Below are positions 55,861 through 64,000 of a stretch of 64,000 nucleotides of DNA, piece by piece; the first letter of the stretch is position 1; every line of letters starts with the position of its first letter. The DNA is from an uncultured Eubacteriales bacterium. Lineage in GTDB: Bacteria; Bacillota; Clostridia; Oscillospirales; CAG-272. The notes under the pieces were generated by a model that did no database searches, was not told where the DNA came from, and saw only the letters and a list, made by a program, of their open reading frames with translations. The stretch covers positions 62,001-126,000 of the forward strand of contig CAKSLQ010000004.1 in assembly GCA_934467415.1 (NCBI GenBank), read 5' to 3'. The position numbers and the translations under genes are program-made.

Positions 55861-56145
55861 GTGTATAATGATCTTATCCTGATTCTGCTCAGCGTGTTTT
55901 CGGTGTTCGGCGTTTATACCGTCATTCGCGAGATCGTCATGCTGGCGACCAAGAGCCGCGGCATTGTATACGCGGTGCGGTTTGCATCCGGCGACGACGA
56001 GATGCGCACGGCCGAGATGCTTCTGAAGGCGGAGCACCTCGCAGGCAAAAGCGGCGAGACCGAACGGCATCCGGTCGTGCTGACCGACCGCGCTGGCGCA
56101 CGCGCAGCAGAAAAATTCGGGTATGAAGTGTATGTAAAACAGTAA
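55861..56145 (+). CDS. Small membrane-anchored protein of unknown function
   Basis: This 94-residue protein has one N-terminal membrane helix (LILILLSVFSVFGVYTVI) and a soluble domain (YAVRFASGDDEMRTAEMLLKAEHLAGKS...HPVVLTDRAGARAAEKFGYEVYVKQ). The soluble part looks like a small alpha/beta fold. I do not recognise it. The GTG at 55861 is preferred over the ATG at 55846, because GGGGGTG lies seven bases before the former and nothing precedes the latter. It sits between metK and recD2 and has no promoter of its own that I can see. Confidence 0.7.
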   Translation: MYNDLILILLSVFSVFGVYTVIREIVMLATKSRGIVYAVRFASGDDEMRTAEMLLKAEHLAGKSGETERHPVVLTDRAGARAAEKFGYEVYVKQ

Positions 56146-56155
56146 CGGAGGAAGC

Positions 56156-58390
56156 ATGGAGGACGTAAAAGGCGCAAAAGAAGAAGTCACCGGCACCGTG
56201 GAGTCGGTGGTCTATCGCAACGAGCAGAACGGCTATACGATCCTGGAGGTTTCCACCGAAAAAAAGACGATCGTGACGGTCGTCGGCACAATGCCGTTTG
56301 TCAGCGAAGGGGAGAGCATCACGGCGCGCGGCAGCTATGTCACGCACAGTGAGTACGGCAGACAGTTCAAGGCGGACAGCTTTGAAAAGCGGATCCCCGA
56401 GCAGCCGGACGCGATCCTGAAATACCTGTCCTCCGGCGTCATCAAGGGCATCGGCCCGAAGACGGCCGGGAAGATCGTCGAGATGTACGGCGCGGACACC
56501 TTTGAGGTCATGAGCAATCATCCGGACTGGCTGGCGGATTTCAAGGGGATCTCGCCGCGCCGCGCGATCGAGATCGGCGAGGAGATCCGCCGCCAGATGG
56601 GCTTTTACCGCCTGTTTGACTTCTGCCGCGATGTCGTGCCGATGCATGTCGCACTGCGCATTTACCGGAGCCTCGGCGACCGCGCGGTGGAGCAGCTGCG
56701 CGCAAACCCTTATGCGCTCTGCGGCAGAATCCGCGGCTTCAGCTTTACGGCAGCGGATCAGATTGCCATGGGCGCGGGCGGCGCGCCCGACGCGCGGGAA
56801 CGCGTGCTCGGCGCAACGGTGCGCGTACTGGAGCGCGCCTGTGAGACCGGCGGCCACGCCTGCCTGCCGGTGAAGCAGGTGATTGCCGAGGTTGCGTCGC
56901 TGCTCGAGCTTGACCCGAAGGAGATCTCTCAGCACGAAAAAGATTTCGTTGTCGAAAAGCAGATCGGCTATATGTACCGCAAGGCGGGCTCGCTGCTCTA
57001 CATCAACCGCTTCTATGAGGCGGAGCGCAGCATCGCCGGGCGGCTTCTGCGCCTGGATCGCGCCTGTGTGCGCTATACGGTCGAGGATATGGAGCCGCTG
57101 GTCAACCGTGCGATGCTGGAAAGCGGTCTGGAATACGCTTCCATGCAGCGCAAGGCGATCTTTGAGGCGGCGTCGAGCGGCGTGCTGATTATCACGGGCG
57201 GCCCCGGCACGGGCAAAACGACCATCATCAAGGCGCTTATCCGCATCTACGAGAGCATGGGCTGCGAGGTCGCGCTGGCCGCGCCGACCGGCCGCGCCGC
57301 CAAGCGCATGGCGGAATCCACCGCCTGCGAGGCGCGCACGATCCACCGCCTGCTCGAGGTCGAGTTCCGCGATGAGACCGACGACGGAGACGGCGCGACC
57401 TTCGCACGGAACGAGCATAATCTGCTCGACGCGGACATCATCATCATCGACGAGGCGTCCATGATCGACATGTTTCTGATGGAGGCGCTGCTGGCCGCGA
57501 TCCGCCCCGGCGCGCGCCTCGTCCTGCTCGGCGACTGCGATCAGCTTCCCAGTGTCGGTGCGGGCAACGTCCTGCGCGACCTGATCGACAGCGAGTGCTT
57601 CAACACCGTGCGGCTCACCGAAATTTTCCGGCAGGGCAGCGAGAGCCTGATCGTCACCAACGCGCATCGCATCAACCGCGGTGAGATGCCGGTTCTGGAC
57701 GCGCACGACAAGGATTTCTTCTTTATGAAGCGGGAGGGCGGCGCGCTGATCCCGACGCTTGCCGAGGTCGTTGAGCGGCGTCTGCCCGCCACCTACGGCG
57801 TGAGCGCGTTTGACAGGATTCAGGTCATCACGCCCACGCGCAAGGGCGCGGCAGGCACGGAGGCGCTCAATCTTCTGCTGCAAGCCGCGCTCAACCCGCC
57901 GTCGCCGCAGAAGATCGAGAAAAAATATCACGATATCGTCTTCCGCGAGGGCGACAAGGTGATGCAGATCCGCAACAACTATGATCTCACCTGGGATGAG
58001 GGAGGCAAGGAGCGCTTCGGTATCTACAACGGCGACATCGGCGTCATTGAGAAGATTTACGACCGCCAGTCCTATATGCTGATTGATTTCGACGGGCGCA
58101 AGGTCAAATACGGCTTTGACCTGCTCGACGACCTTGAGCATGCCTATGCCATCACGGTACATAAGAGCCAGGGCAGCGAATACCCCTTCATCGTCATGCC
58201 GGTGACCGACTTCCCCCCGATGCTGATGACGCGGAATCTGCTGTACACGGCGGTCACACGCGCCAAAACCATGGCGGTGCTGATCGGCCGCGAGGACGCG
58301 CTTTCCCGCATGGTGGAAAACGACCGCGAGACGGTGCGCTACACGGGGCTTTGCGACATGCTGCGCAGCGCGGGGAGGAGCCATGACTGA
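56156..58390 (+). CDS. recD2: ATP-dependent RecD2-type DNA helicase
   Basis: This 744-residue superfamily 1B 5'-3' helicase acts in DNA repair without RecBC. The N-terminal OB-like region (TGTVESVVYRNEQNGYTILEV) and helix-hairpin-helix segment (LSSGVIKGIGPKTAGKIVE) are RecD2 hallmarks. Walker A is GGPGTGKTTIIKA (from about residue 348), motif II is IIIDEASMIDM, and motif VI lies in AYAITVHKSQGSEYPFIVMP. GGAGG precedes the ATG. It overlaps comF by 8 bases. Confidence 0.95.
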   Translation: MEDVKGAKEEVTGTVESVVYRNEQNGYTILEVSTEKKTIVTVVGTMPFVSEGESITARGSYVTHSEYGRQFKADSFEKRIPEQPDAILKYLSSGVIKGIGPKTAGKIVEMYGADTFEVMSNHPDWLADFKGISPRRAIEIGEEIRRQMGFYRLFDFCRDVVPMHVALRIYRSLGDRAVEQLRANPYALCGRIRGFSFTAADQIAMGAGGAPDARERVLGATVRVLERACETGGHACLPVKQVIAEVASLLELDPKEISQHEKDFVVEKQIGYMYRKAGSLLYINRFYEAERSIAGRLLRLDRACVRYTVEDMEPLVNRAMLESGLEYASMQRKAIFEAASSGVLIITGGPGTGKTTIIKALIRIYESMGCEVALAAPTGRAAKRMAESTACEARTIHRLLEVEFRDETDDGDGATFARNEHNLLDADIIIIDEASMIDMFLMEALLAAIRPGARLVLLGDCDQLPSVGAGNVLRDLIDSECFNTVRLTEIFRQGSESLIVTNAHRINRGEMPVLDAHDKDFFFMKREGGALIPTLAEVVERRLPATYGVSAFDRIQVITPTRKGAAGTEALNLLLQAALNPPSPQKIEKKYHDIVFREGDKVMQIRNNYDLTWDEGGKERFGIYNGDIGVIEKIYDRQSYMLIDFDGRKVKYGFDLLDDLEHAYAITVHKSQGSEYPFIVMPVTDFPPMLMTRNLLYTAVTRAKTMAVLIGREDALSRMVENDRETVRYTGLCDMLRSAGRSHD

Positions 58391-59111
58391 CCGTTTGCTC
58401 GATTTTCTGTTCGTGCCGCGCTGTGCGGCTTGCGGCGAACGCATGGACAAAAGCGGCGACGGCCTGTGCGATGCCTGCCGCCGCGCCTATGAACATGCCA
58501 AAGACGAATACTGCGATTTCTGCGGCATGACCGCGCCGCAGTGCTACTGTATGCCGCGATATCTCGAAAACAGCGGCTGCATGTCCTATCGCAAGCTGCT
58601 CTTTTACAAGTCGGACGGTACGCCTGTGCTGCACCGGCTGCTTTATGCGGTCAAACGGCGGAACACCGCCGCGGCCATGCGGTTTCTCGCGCGCGAGCTT
58701 GCGGCGAAGATCCGCGATATGGTGACGGCGGAGACGGTCGTGACCTATGCGCCGCGCTCGGCGGCGTCTTATCGAAAGTACGGATACGATCAGGCGAGGG
58801 AGCTGGCGCGGATCTATGCCGGAGAGACCGGCGCAAGGTTTCGTGCGCTGCTGGTACGCCGCGCGGGACATGCCAAGACCGAACAGAAGCTGCTGAATGC
58901 GCGCGAACGCGCCAAAAACGTGCGCGGCGCGTTCCGGCTGCGCCGCTTTGCCGATGTGCGGGGCATGCGCATTCTGCTGCTGGACGACGTGGTCACCAGC
59001 GGCGCGACGCTCGGCGAATGCGTGCGCGCGCTCACGGCGGCGGGCGCCGCCGAGGTCTGCTGCGTCAGCCTCGCACAAACTTATCGCAAGAATAAACGCA
59101 AAAACGATTGA
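58383..59111 (+). CDS. comF: ComF family phosphoribosyltransferase-like protein
   Basis: This 242-residue protein has an N-terminal four-Cys zinc ribbon (CAAC...CDAC and CDFC...CYC) and a C-terminal phosphoribosyltransferase fold with ILLLDDVVTSGATLGE as the PRPP loop. ComF proteins assist DNA uptake and recombination; their enzymatic role is uncertain. The start lies in the end of recD2 behind GGGGAGGAG. Pairing with recD2 supports a DNA-processing role. The mreB promoter overlaps its stop codon. Confidence 0.9.
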   Translation: MTDRLLDFLFVPRCAACGERMDKSGDGLCDACRRAYEHAKDEYCDFCGMTAPQCYCMPRYLENSGCMSYRKLLFYKSDGTPVLHRLLYAVKRRNTAAAMRFLARELAAKIRDMVTAETVVTYAPRSAASYRKYGYDQARELARIYAGETGARFRALLVRRAGHAKTEQKLLNARERAKNVRGAFRLRRFADVRGMRILLLDDVVTSGATLGECVRALTAAGAAEVCCVSLAQTYRKNKRKND

Positions 59112-59136
59112 TTTTACCTGCCAAATGATATATAAT
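59108..59136 (+). promoter_or_regulatory. Promoter of the mreB-family gene
   Basis: TTGATT, a 17-bp spacer and TATAAT; the -35 overlaps the comF stop codon. Confidence 0.75.
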
Positions 59137-59178
59137 TAAGATGTATTATTATGAAATGAAGTACCGAAAGGATGTACG

Positions 59179-60159
59179 ATGAGTCGGGATATTGCGATTG
59201 ACCTCGGTACGGCAACGGTACTGGTATATGTAAAAGGGCGGGGAATCGTCCTCGAAGAGCCGTCGGTTGTGGCGATTGACAAGGTGACGGAACGTGTCAT
59301 CTGCGTCGGCCGCGAGGCGCAGCAGATGCTCGGGCGGACGCCGCAGAATATCGACGTGGTGCGCCCCCTGCGCGACGGCGTCATCAGCCGCTATGATGTG
59401 ACGCTGCAGATGCTGCGGCATTTTCTTGCCAAGTCCTGCGGCAACATGCTCATTCGCCCGCGTATGATGATTTGCATACCCAGTTCCATTACCGAAGTTG
59501 AAGAGCGCGCGGTCGTAGACGCCGCCAATCAGGCGGGCGCGCGAAAAACCTATCTGATAGAAGAACCTATGGCGGCGGCGATCGGCGCGGACATCGACGT
59601 CTCCATGCCGAACGGCAATCTGATCGTGGACATCGGCGGCGGCACAACGGATGTCGCGCTGATTTCGCTGAACAACATTGTCGCCAGCGAGTCGATCAAG
59701 GTCGGCGGCGATAAATTCGATGAGGCGATTGTCCGATACGTTCGCCGGAAGTACAGTGTCCTCATCGGCGATCGTACTGCGGAGGAGATCAAGGTCCACA
59801 TCGGATCGGCCTGCCCGCGTCCGGAGGAAAAGTATATCAACGTCAAGGGCAGATGCCAGACGCAGGGATTGCCGAAGGCGGTCCGCCTGTGCGCATCCGA
59901 GATGACCGTGGCGCTGGATGAGCCGGTTTCCGCCATTATCGAGGCGGTCTGTTCGGTCGTGGAAAAGACTCCGCCGGAGCTGGTGGGCGACGTGCTGGCC
60001 AACGGCATCGTCATGACCGGCGGCGGCAGCTTGCTGTACGGGCTGGATCAGCGCATCGCCAAGGCGACCGGCATTCGCACGCGCATCGCCAAGAATCCCG
60101 TACAGTGCGTTGCGCTCGGCACGGGGAAGAAGCTCGACGAGCTGTCGAGAATGTCATAA
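59179..60159 (+). CDS. MreB/Mbl-family actin-like cell-shape protein
   Basis: This 326-residue bacterial actin organises lateral cell-wall synthesis under the membrane. IDLGTATVLVYVKGRGIVLEEPS is the phosphate-1 loop, LIVDIGGGTTDVALISL phosphate-2, and GIVMTGGGSLLYGLDQRI the adenosine motif. It is slightly shorter than typical MreB (about 335-345). No mreC, mreD or rodA gene is near, so it is more likely an Mbl or MreBH-type paralogue. AAAGGATG precedes the start. Confidence 0.93.
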   Translation: MSRDIAIDLGTATVLVYVKGRGIVLEEPSVVAIDKVTERVICVGREAQQMLGRTPQNIDVVRPLRDGVISRYDVTLQMLRHFLAKSCGNMLIRPRMMICIPSSITEVEERAVVDAANQAGARKTYLIEEPMAAAIGADIDVSMPNGNLIVDIGGGTTDVALISLNNIVASESIKVGGDKFDEAIVRYVRRKYSVLIGDRTAEEIKVHIGSACPRPEEKYINVKGRCQTQGLPKAVRLCASEMTVALDEPVSAIIEAVCSVVEKTPPELVGDVLANGIVMTGGGSLLYGLDQRIAKATGIRTRIAKNPVQCVALGTGKKLDELSRMS

Positions 60160-60167
60160 TAAAGCAG

Positions 60168-60200
60168 AAAAGCGGGCGCGCGGAATGCCGCTTGCTTTTT
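60168..60200 (+). terminator. Probable terminator after the mreB-family gene
   Basis: AAGCGG and CCGCTT pair around an imperfect G+C-rich loop, followed by GCTTTTT, nine bases past the stop. Confidence 0.55.
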
Positions 60201-60216
60201 GCTGTAGGAGGTACAT

Positions 60217-61647
60217 ATGGGTTCTGTATTTGAAAACCGCGAGCCGAAACGCGCGCTGGAGCTGTTCGGCGAGCTTTCCGCCATCCCGCGCTCGTCCGGC
60301 AATGAGGGCGGCGTCGCCGACTGGCTGGAGGCCTTTGCAAAGAAAAATAAACTGGAATACTGCCGCGATGCGGCAAACAATGTGCTGCTGCGCTATGTTC
60401 CCGAAAAGGCGGAGGCCGCGCCGCTGCTGCTCCAGGGGCATACCGACATGGTCTGCGTCAAGGAATCCCGGTCGGAGCATGATTTTTCCGCCGATCCGCT
60501 GGAGCTGTTTGTCGATGAAAACGGCTGGCTCGGCGCAAAGGGGACGACGCTCGGCGCGGACGACGGCATCGGCGTGACGCTTGCGCTGGCGCTGCTGGAA
60601 GAAAAGCCGAACCGCGTGCTGGAATGTCTGTTCACCACTTCGGAGGAGACCGGCATGGACGGCGCGATTGCTTTTGACTACGCAGGGATCACCGCAAGAC
60701 AGATGCTGAACCTTGACTCCGAGGATGAGAACGAGGCGATCGTCAGCTGCGCGGGCGGCTGCCACCTGAAAATATACCGCGATTTTGCAAAAACGGCGGC
60801 AAGCGGCAGCGCACTGCGCGTCCGCGTGTCCGGCTTCGCGGGCGGCCATTCCGGCTCGGATATCCACCTCGGCAAGGTCAATGCGGCGCGCCGTCTCGGC
60901 AAACTGCTCACCAGGATCTGCGAGAAATATGACTGCCGCCTGATCCGCTTCGAGGGCGGCGAAAAGGATAACGCCATCCCGACCGACGCCTGCGCGGAGC
61001 TGCTCATCGGCGAGGGCGCGGAGAATGAGCTTGCCGAGCTGTTCAAGCGCGCGCAGAAGACCGTGACGGCGGCAGACGCCGCGGCAGAAATCAGCCTTGA
61101 GCGCTTTGACTTTGTCGGCAATGCCTTTGACACGCATGCAACGGCGCAGATCTGCAAGCTGATCGCCACGATTCCGAACGGCGTGGTTTCACGCTATGAG
61201 CATATCGACCTCGTGAAGACCTCGCTCAACACCGGCGTTGTCCGCGCGGCGGACGGTGCGTTCCTGCTGCACAGTATGATTCGCTCGTCGGATGACACGG
61301 AAAAGGAACAACTTACGGACGAGGTCTGCAAGCTTGCCGCCGACATGGGCTTTTCCTATGAAAAGGACGGGCAGTATCCGTCCTGGGGCTATGCGGAGCA
61401 TTCGCCCCTGCGCGACATCTACATCGACGCTTACCGCCGGGTCTACGGGCGTGAGCCGCGCGTCTGCGGCATTCATGCGGGGCTGGAGTGCGGCTTCATC
61501 AAAGCGGCGATCCCGGACATGGACATCCTGTCGCTCGGGCCGACCATGCGGGATATCCACACGGTGAACGAACGGCTGGACATGGATTCCTGCGCGCGCT
61601 TCATGCAGATGCTGCGTCTGATCGTACACGGAAATGAAGCCAAGTAA
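60217..61647 (+). CDS. pepD: Cytosolic beta-Ala-His (aminoacyl-histidine) dipeptidase, M20
   Basis: This 476-residue metallopeptidase hydrolyses dipeptides, classically Xaa-His. LLQGHTDMVC has the first zinc His, TTLGADDGIGVTLALALLE the bridging Asp and FTTSEETGMDGA the catalytic and metal Glu pair. AGGHSGSDIHLG lies in the dimerisation lid. Its length matches PepD. AGGAGGT precedes the ATG. It overlaps the metallo-beta-lactamase gene by 14 bases. Confidence 0.94.
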   Translation: MGSVFENREPKRALELFGELSAIPRSSGNEGGVADWLEAFAKKNKLEYCRDAANNVLLRYVPEKAEAAPLLLQGHTDMVCVKESRSEHDFSADPLELFVDENGWLGAKGTTLGADDGIGVTLALALLEEKPNRVLECLFTTSEETGMDGAIAFDYAGITARQMLNLDSEDENEAIVSCAGGCHLKIYRDFAKTAASGSALRVRVSGFAGGHSGSDIHLGKVNAARRLGKLLTRICEKYDCRLIRFEGGEKDNAIPTDACAELLIGEGAENELAELFKRAQKTVTAADAAAEISLERFDFVGNAFDTHATAQICKLIATIPNGVVSRYEHIDLVKTSLNTGVVRAADGAFLLHSMIRSSDDTEKEQLTDEVCKLAADMGFSYEKDGQYPSWGYAEHSPLRDIYIDAYRRVYGREPRVCGIHAGLECGFIKAAIPDMDILSLGPTMRDIHTVNERLDMDSCARFMQMLRLIVHGNEAK

Positions 61648-62518
61648 ACGAAATCGGAAATGGCTGATTGCCGCCGCACTTTTCCTGCTTATGGCAGCGG
61701 TCGCGGCGGCGATCTTCTTTGCCGCGGCGGGCAGATCGGCGGCAGACGACATACCGACAGATGCGCAGGCGCAGATCGCCGTGCATTTCGTGGATGTCGG
61801 GCAGGGCGACTGTGCCGTGATTGAGACGCCGGACGGCAACCTTCTGATCGACGCGGGGACCAAGCAGAGCGAGGCGGCGATCAAGCGCTGCATCGACGAT
61901 CTCGGTATCACGGAATTTGCCTATGCGATCTTCACGCATCCGCATGCCGACCATATCGGCAGCGCGGCGGCGATCGTCGAGGCCTATACGATCGACAGCG
62001 TCGTCATGCCGAATGCGGTCTCCACATCCAAAACCTTTGAGAAGCTGATTGCGGCGATCGAAGAAAAGGATTGCCGCGTCATCGAGGGAAAAGCAGGCAG
62101 ACGCCTGACACTCGGCGGCCTGACGATCGACCTGCTCGCCCCGGTCAAGGCATATGACGATCTCAACAACATGAGCATCGTCGCGCTGCTGACCTATGGG
62201 GACGGCACATTCCTGTTCACGGGTGATGCCGAGGCGCTCTCGGAGACGGATATGCTGGAAAACGGCGTACCGGCCTGCGACGTACTCAAGGTCGGACACC
62301 ACGGCTCGTCCACTTCGTCGAGTAAGGAATTCATCGCGGCGGTATCGCCGCAGATCGCGGTCATTTCGGTCGGCGAAGGCAATTCCTACGGCCATCCGCA
62401 CGAATCGACGCTCGAACGGCTGAAAGCGCACGACGTGCAGGTCCTGCGCACCGATCTGTGCGGCACGATCACGATCACCTGCGACGGGACACAGTATAAA
62501 ATCAAAACTGAAAAATAA
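61634..62518 (+). CDS. ComEC/Rec2-like metallo-beta-lactamase protein, membrane anchored
   Basis: This 294-residue protein has an N-terminal membrane helix (KWLIAAALFLLMAAVAAAIFFAAA) and an extracytoplasmic metallo-beta-lactamase domain. HFVDVGQGDCAVIETPDG starts the domain, THPHADHIGSA is the metal-binding HxHxDH motif, LFTGDAEAL follows, and LKVGHHGSSTSSSKEF is the late His motif. It corresponds to the C-terminal nuclease-like domain of ComEC without the channel. A DNA- or nucleotide-degrading role outside the cell is likely but unproven. It is coupled to pepD and ended by a strong terminator. Confidence 0.88.
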   Translation: MKPSKRNRKWLIAAALFLLMAAVAAAIFFAAAGRSAADDIPTDAQAQIAVHFVDVGQGDCAVIETPDGNLLIDAGTKQSEAAIKRCIDDLGITEFAYAIFTHPHADHIGSAAAIVEAYTIDSVVMPNAVSTSKTFEKLIAAIEEKDCRVIEGKAGRRLTLGGLTIDLLAPVKAYDDLNNMSIVALLTYGDGTFLFTGDAEALSETDMLENGVPACDVLKVGHHGSSTSSSKEFIAAVSPQIAVISVGEGNSYGHPHESTLERLKAHDVQVLRTDLCGTITITCDGTQYKIKTEK

Positions 62519-62557
62519 GGAAAGCGACGCGCACGGCGCGTCGCTTTCCTTATTTTG
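62517..62557. terminator. Bidirectional terminator between the ComEC-like gene and spo0A
   Basis: A perfect 15-bp stem (AAGGAAAGCGACGCG, 5-base loop, CGCGTCGCTTTCCTT) is followed by ATTTTG on plus and ATTTTTC on minus. Confidence 0.9.
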
Positions 62558-62564
62558 ATCTATC

Positions 62565-63365
62565 TTAAAACAGCTTGAGTTTAAGCCGCAGGTTGTCTGC
62601 AATCATCGCGATGAATTCGGAATTGGTCGGCTTGCCGCGGTTGTTCTGGATGGTGTAGCCGAAATAGGAGTTGAGCGTGTCCACGTCGCCGCGATCCCAT
62701 GCAACCTCAATGGCATGGCGGATGGCGCGCTCCACGCGCGAGGTCGTGGTGGAATATTTCTTCGCCACGGAGGGGTAGAGCACCTTGGTGACCGAGTTGA
62801 TGATCTCGCTGTCGCTGATCGTCATCAGAATCGCCGTACGCAGATACTGATACCCTTTGATATGCGCGGGGACGCCGATCTGATGAATGATCTGCGTGAC
62901 CTGCGTCTCAAGATCAAGGTCGTTTTTGCTGCACGGCTCGGGCGTGACGGTGGCTGTCGACAGCGTTCCGTGCGGCTTATTGCGGCGTGCGGCGATCGCG
63001 TCGATATGCTCGATCATGCTGGAATAATTGTAGGGCTTCATCAGACAGAGCTGGGCGCCGAGATTGGTCGCCTCGATGAACAGATTCTGATTCGGCACGG
63101 CCGAGACGAGAATGAAGGCGGTCGGTATATCCTTGCCGAAGTCCAGCGTCCGCGCGTCGCGCAGAATGCCGATGCCGTCCAGCTTGGTCAGCCACACGTC
63201 GATGATGGCGACGTCCGGATGACTGCGGCTGATCTTCAGAAAAGCGTCTTCGCCGTCCTTGGCGATGTCCACGTTCCGGTATCCGGCGCGGTAGAGGTTT
63301 TCTTTCAGAAAATTTCTTTGTTCGACATTTTCGTCGGCGATCAGAATTTTAGTGTTGAGTTCCAT
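62565..63365 (-). CDS. spo0A: Sporulation master response regulator Spo0A
   Basis: This 266-residue regulator has a receiver domain (LIADENVEQRNFLKENL, phosphoacceptor Asp56 in AIIDVWLTKLDG, conserved Lys in CLMKPYN). The Spo0A-specific DNA-binding domain follows: HQIGVPAHIKGYQYLRTAI, LYPSVAKKYSTTTSRVERAIRHAIEVAWDRG and GKPTNSEFIAMIADNLRLK. The second acidic residue of the usual Asp-Asp pair is Glu12. It implies spore formation or a retained stationary-phase programme. AAGGAG precedes the start. The usual neighbour spoIVB is not in the window. Confidence 0.97.
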   Translation of the reverse strand: MELNTKILIADENVEQRNFLKENLYRAGYRNVDIAKDGEDAFLKISRSHPDVAIIDVWLTKLDGIGILRDARTLDFGKDIPTAFILVSAVPNQNLFIEATNLGAQLCLMKPYNYSSMIEHIDAIAARRNKPHGTLSTATVTPEPCSKNDLDLETQVTQIIHQIGVPAHIKGYQYLRTAILMTISDSEIINSVTKVLYPSVAKKYSTTTSRVERAIRHAIEVAWDRGDVDTLNSYFGYTIQNNRGKPTNSEFIAMIADNLRLKLKLF

Positions 63366-63410
63366 TGTTGTGCGGTGCTCCTTCTTCTTTTATTTTGATT
63401 TTGTGATATT

Positions 63411-63439
63411 ATTTTACCATAAGATAGTAAATAATGCAA
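63411..63439 (-). promoter_or_regulatory. Vegetative promoter of spo0A
   Basis: On the minus strand TTGCAT, a 17-bp spacer and TAAAAT preceded by TGG, in an A/T-rich region unlike the rest of the window. A clear sigma-H promoter was not seen. Confidence 0.75.
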
Positions 63440-63529
63440 TAGAAAATTAACCAAAATATGTAACAAAATTTGACGGTTAAATTTGGCACATGCTTACACA
63501 AAAACAGAAAACGCCGTCGAGACAAAAAG

Positions 63530-63555
63530 AAAAGCGGCAGGTTCTGCCGCTTTTT
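63530..63555 (-). terminator. Terminator after the GNAT-like gene
   Basis: On the minus strand AAAAGCGGCAG, 3-base loop and CTGCCGCTTTT followed by CTTTTTG, between the GNAT-like gene and the spo0A promoter. Confidence 0.85.
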
Positions 63556-63568
63556 GATGTGCATATTT

Positions 63569-63961
63569 TCAGGATTTACAGTGCGAACATTTTCCGTCGA
63601 ATTCGCCCGTCAGATCCATTTCCAGCATATCGTCCCCGCACGCGCGGAAGCCGACGGCACGGAGCAGGCGGGAATCGCCGGCATCCGCTTTGCAGCGCGC
63701 GCGATGTACGCCGCACAGGTCGATGAAGTTCAGTGTGCCGCGCGCGAGGATGAACATGCCCTCGTAGTCATCGACACCGGCCGCGGCTTTCAGATCGAGC
63801 AGGTCGGCGCATCCCGCGCCGAGTTTGAACTGGCAGACGCCGATGAGCGCCTCGTCCTCCCGCGCCGCATAGGCCAGCGCCTCCGGATCGTAGACCGCGC
63901 CGCAGGCCGTGCAGACGTCTTCCTGTACATTTTTATCTTCGATCGGTTTGACGATCAGCAT
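63569..63961 (-). CDS. GNAT-like N-acetyltransferase domain protein
   Basis: This 130-residue protein shows a degenerate GNAT pattern. ALAYAAREDEALIGVCQFKL forms the central strands, DDYEGMFILARGTLNFIDLCGV continues, LLRAVGFRACGDDMLEMDL is the late helix and strand, and a CSHC pair closes the protein (FDGKCSHCKS). The acetyl-CoA pyrophosphate loop (Q/RxxGxG/A) is not evident, so it may not be an active acetyltransferase. Two Cys pairs (CTAC near residue 17 and CSHC) could bind zinc. GAGGG precedes the ATG. Confidence 0.65.
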   Translation of the reverse strand: MLIVKPIEDKNVQEDVCTACGAVYDPEALAYAAREDEALIGVCQFKLGAGCADLLDLKAAAGVDDYEGMFILARGTLNFIDLCGVHRARCKADAGDSRLLRAVGFRACGDDMLEMDLTGEFDGKCSHCKS

Positions 63962-64000
63962 ATGTATCCCTCGCTTTACTTTGTCTTCAGGCTGTTCAGA

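Noticed and set aside
63450..63480. A possible 0A-box or sigma-H promoter upstream of spo0A
   Set aside because: The best match (CGTCAAA) differs from the TGNCGAA consensus at two of seven positions, and no sigma-H hexamers were seen.
63976..64000. Possible C-terminal end of another minus-strand gene (...LNSLKTK stop)
   Set aside because: Only eight codons are visible, too few to support a gene. The same bases are also open in the frame of the GNAT-like gene.

Overview
The window is GC-rich (roughly 60% by eye) and densely coded. It reads as the chromosome of an anaerobic Firmicute of the class Clostridia, most likely an uncultured Oscillospiraceae/Ruminococcaceae-type gut or rumen bacterium. 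The clues are a Spo0A gene, a GlgC plus GlgD pair for ADP-glucose synthesis, the MEP isoprenoid genes ispD and ispF, PlsY, FMN and SAM-I riboswitches, an ECF riboflavin transporter, a dockerin, S-layer homology (SLH) repeats and GTG/TTG starts with strong Shine-Dalgarno sites. No phage, insertion sequence, CRISPR array, rRNA or tRNA was recognised.

Layout. 1-9070 (minus): a glycogen operon read as small unknown gene, glgB, glgC, glgD, glgA, glgP, then a GH13 amylase-type gene cut by the window edge. 9200-13070 (plus): two secreted carbohydrate-active proteins, a beta-helix/GH43 protein and a sialidase/GH93-like beta-propeller ending in a dockerin. 13074-25485: cation efflux, acyl-CoA synthetase, a three-gene ABC exporter, a lipoprotein, a methyltransferase/plsY/DUF3006 operon, ligA and a cell-wall amidase. 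25548-29796: a TtcA-like thiolase-type ATPase, a GpsA-like dehydrogenase, a small unknown gene, ispD, ispF and rpe.

29856-38094 is the most unusual part. An AraC regulator diverges from an orphan solute-binding lipoprotein, an unrecognised 614-residue cytoplasmic protein and a 1234-residue SLH-anchored protein. The last combines a degenerate ADP-ribosylglycohydrolase-like domain, a carbohydrate-binding module and the same beta-helical module seen in the GH43 protein. Together with the dockerin protein this suggests a surface-displayed glycan-handling apparatus.

38189-51194 holds the information-processing core: rpsT (minus), then rpoB, rpoC, rpsL, rpsG, fusA and tuf. 51314-63961 holds riboflavin uptake under an FMN riboswitch, a small-multidrug-export membrane protein, a large GT-C-like membrane protein, metK under a SAM-I riboswitch, a small membrane protein, recD2, comF, an mreB homologue, pepD, a ComEC-like metallo-beta-lactamase protein, spo0A (minus) and a GNAT-like protein (minus).

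Promoters are unusually legible. Sixteen boxes with a 17-bp spacer were found by eye, most with a TG one base upstream of the -10. Rho-independent terminators separate most transcription units. All functional calls come from reading motifs; no database search was possible.
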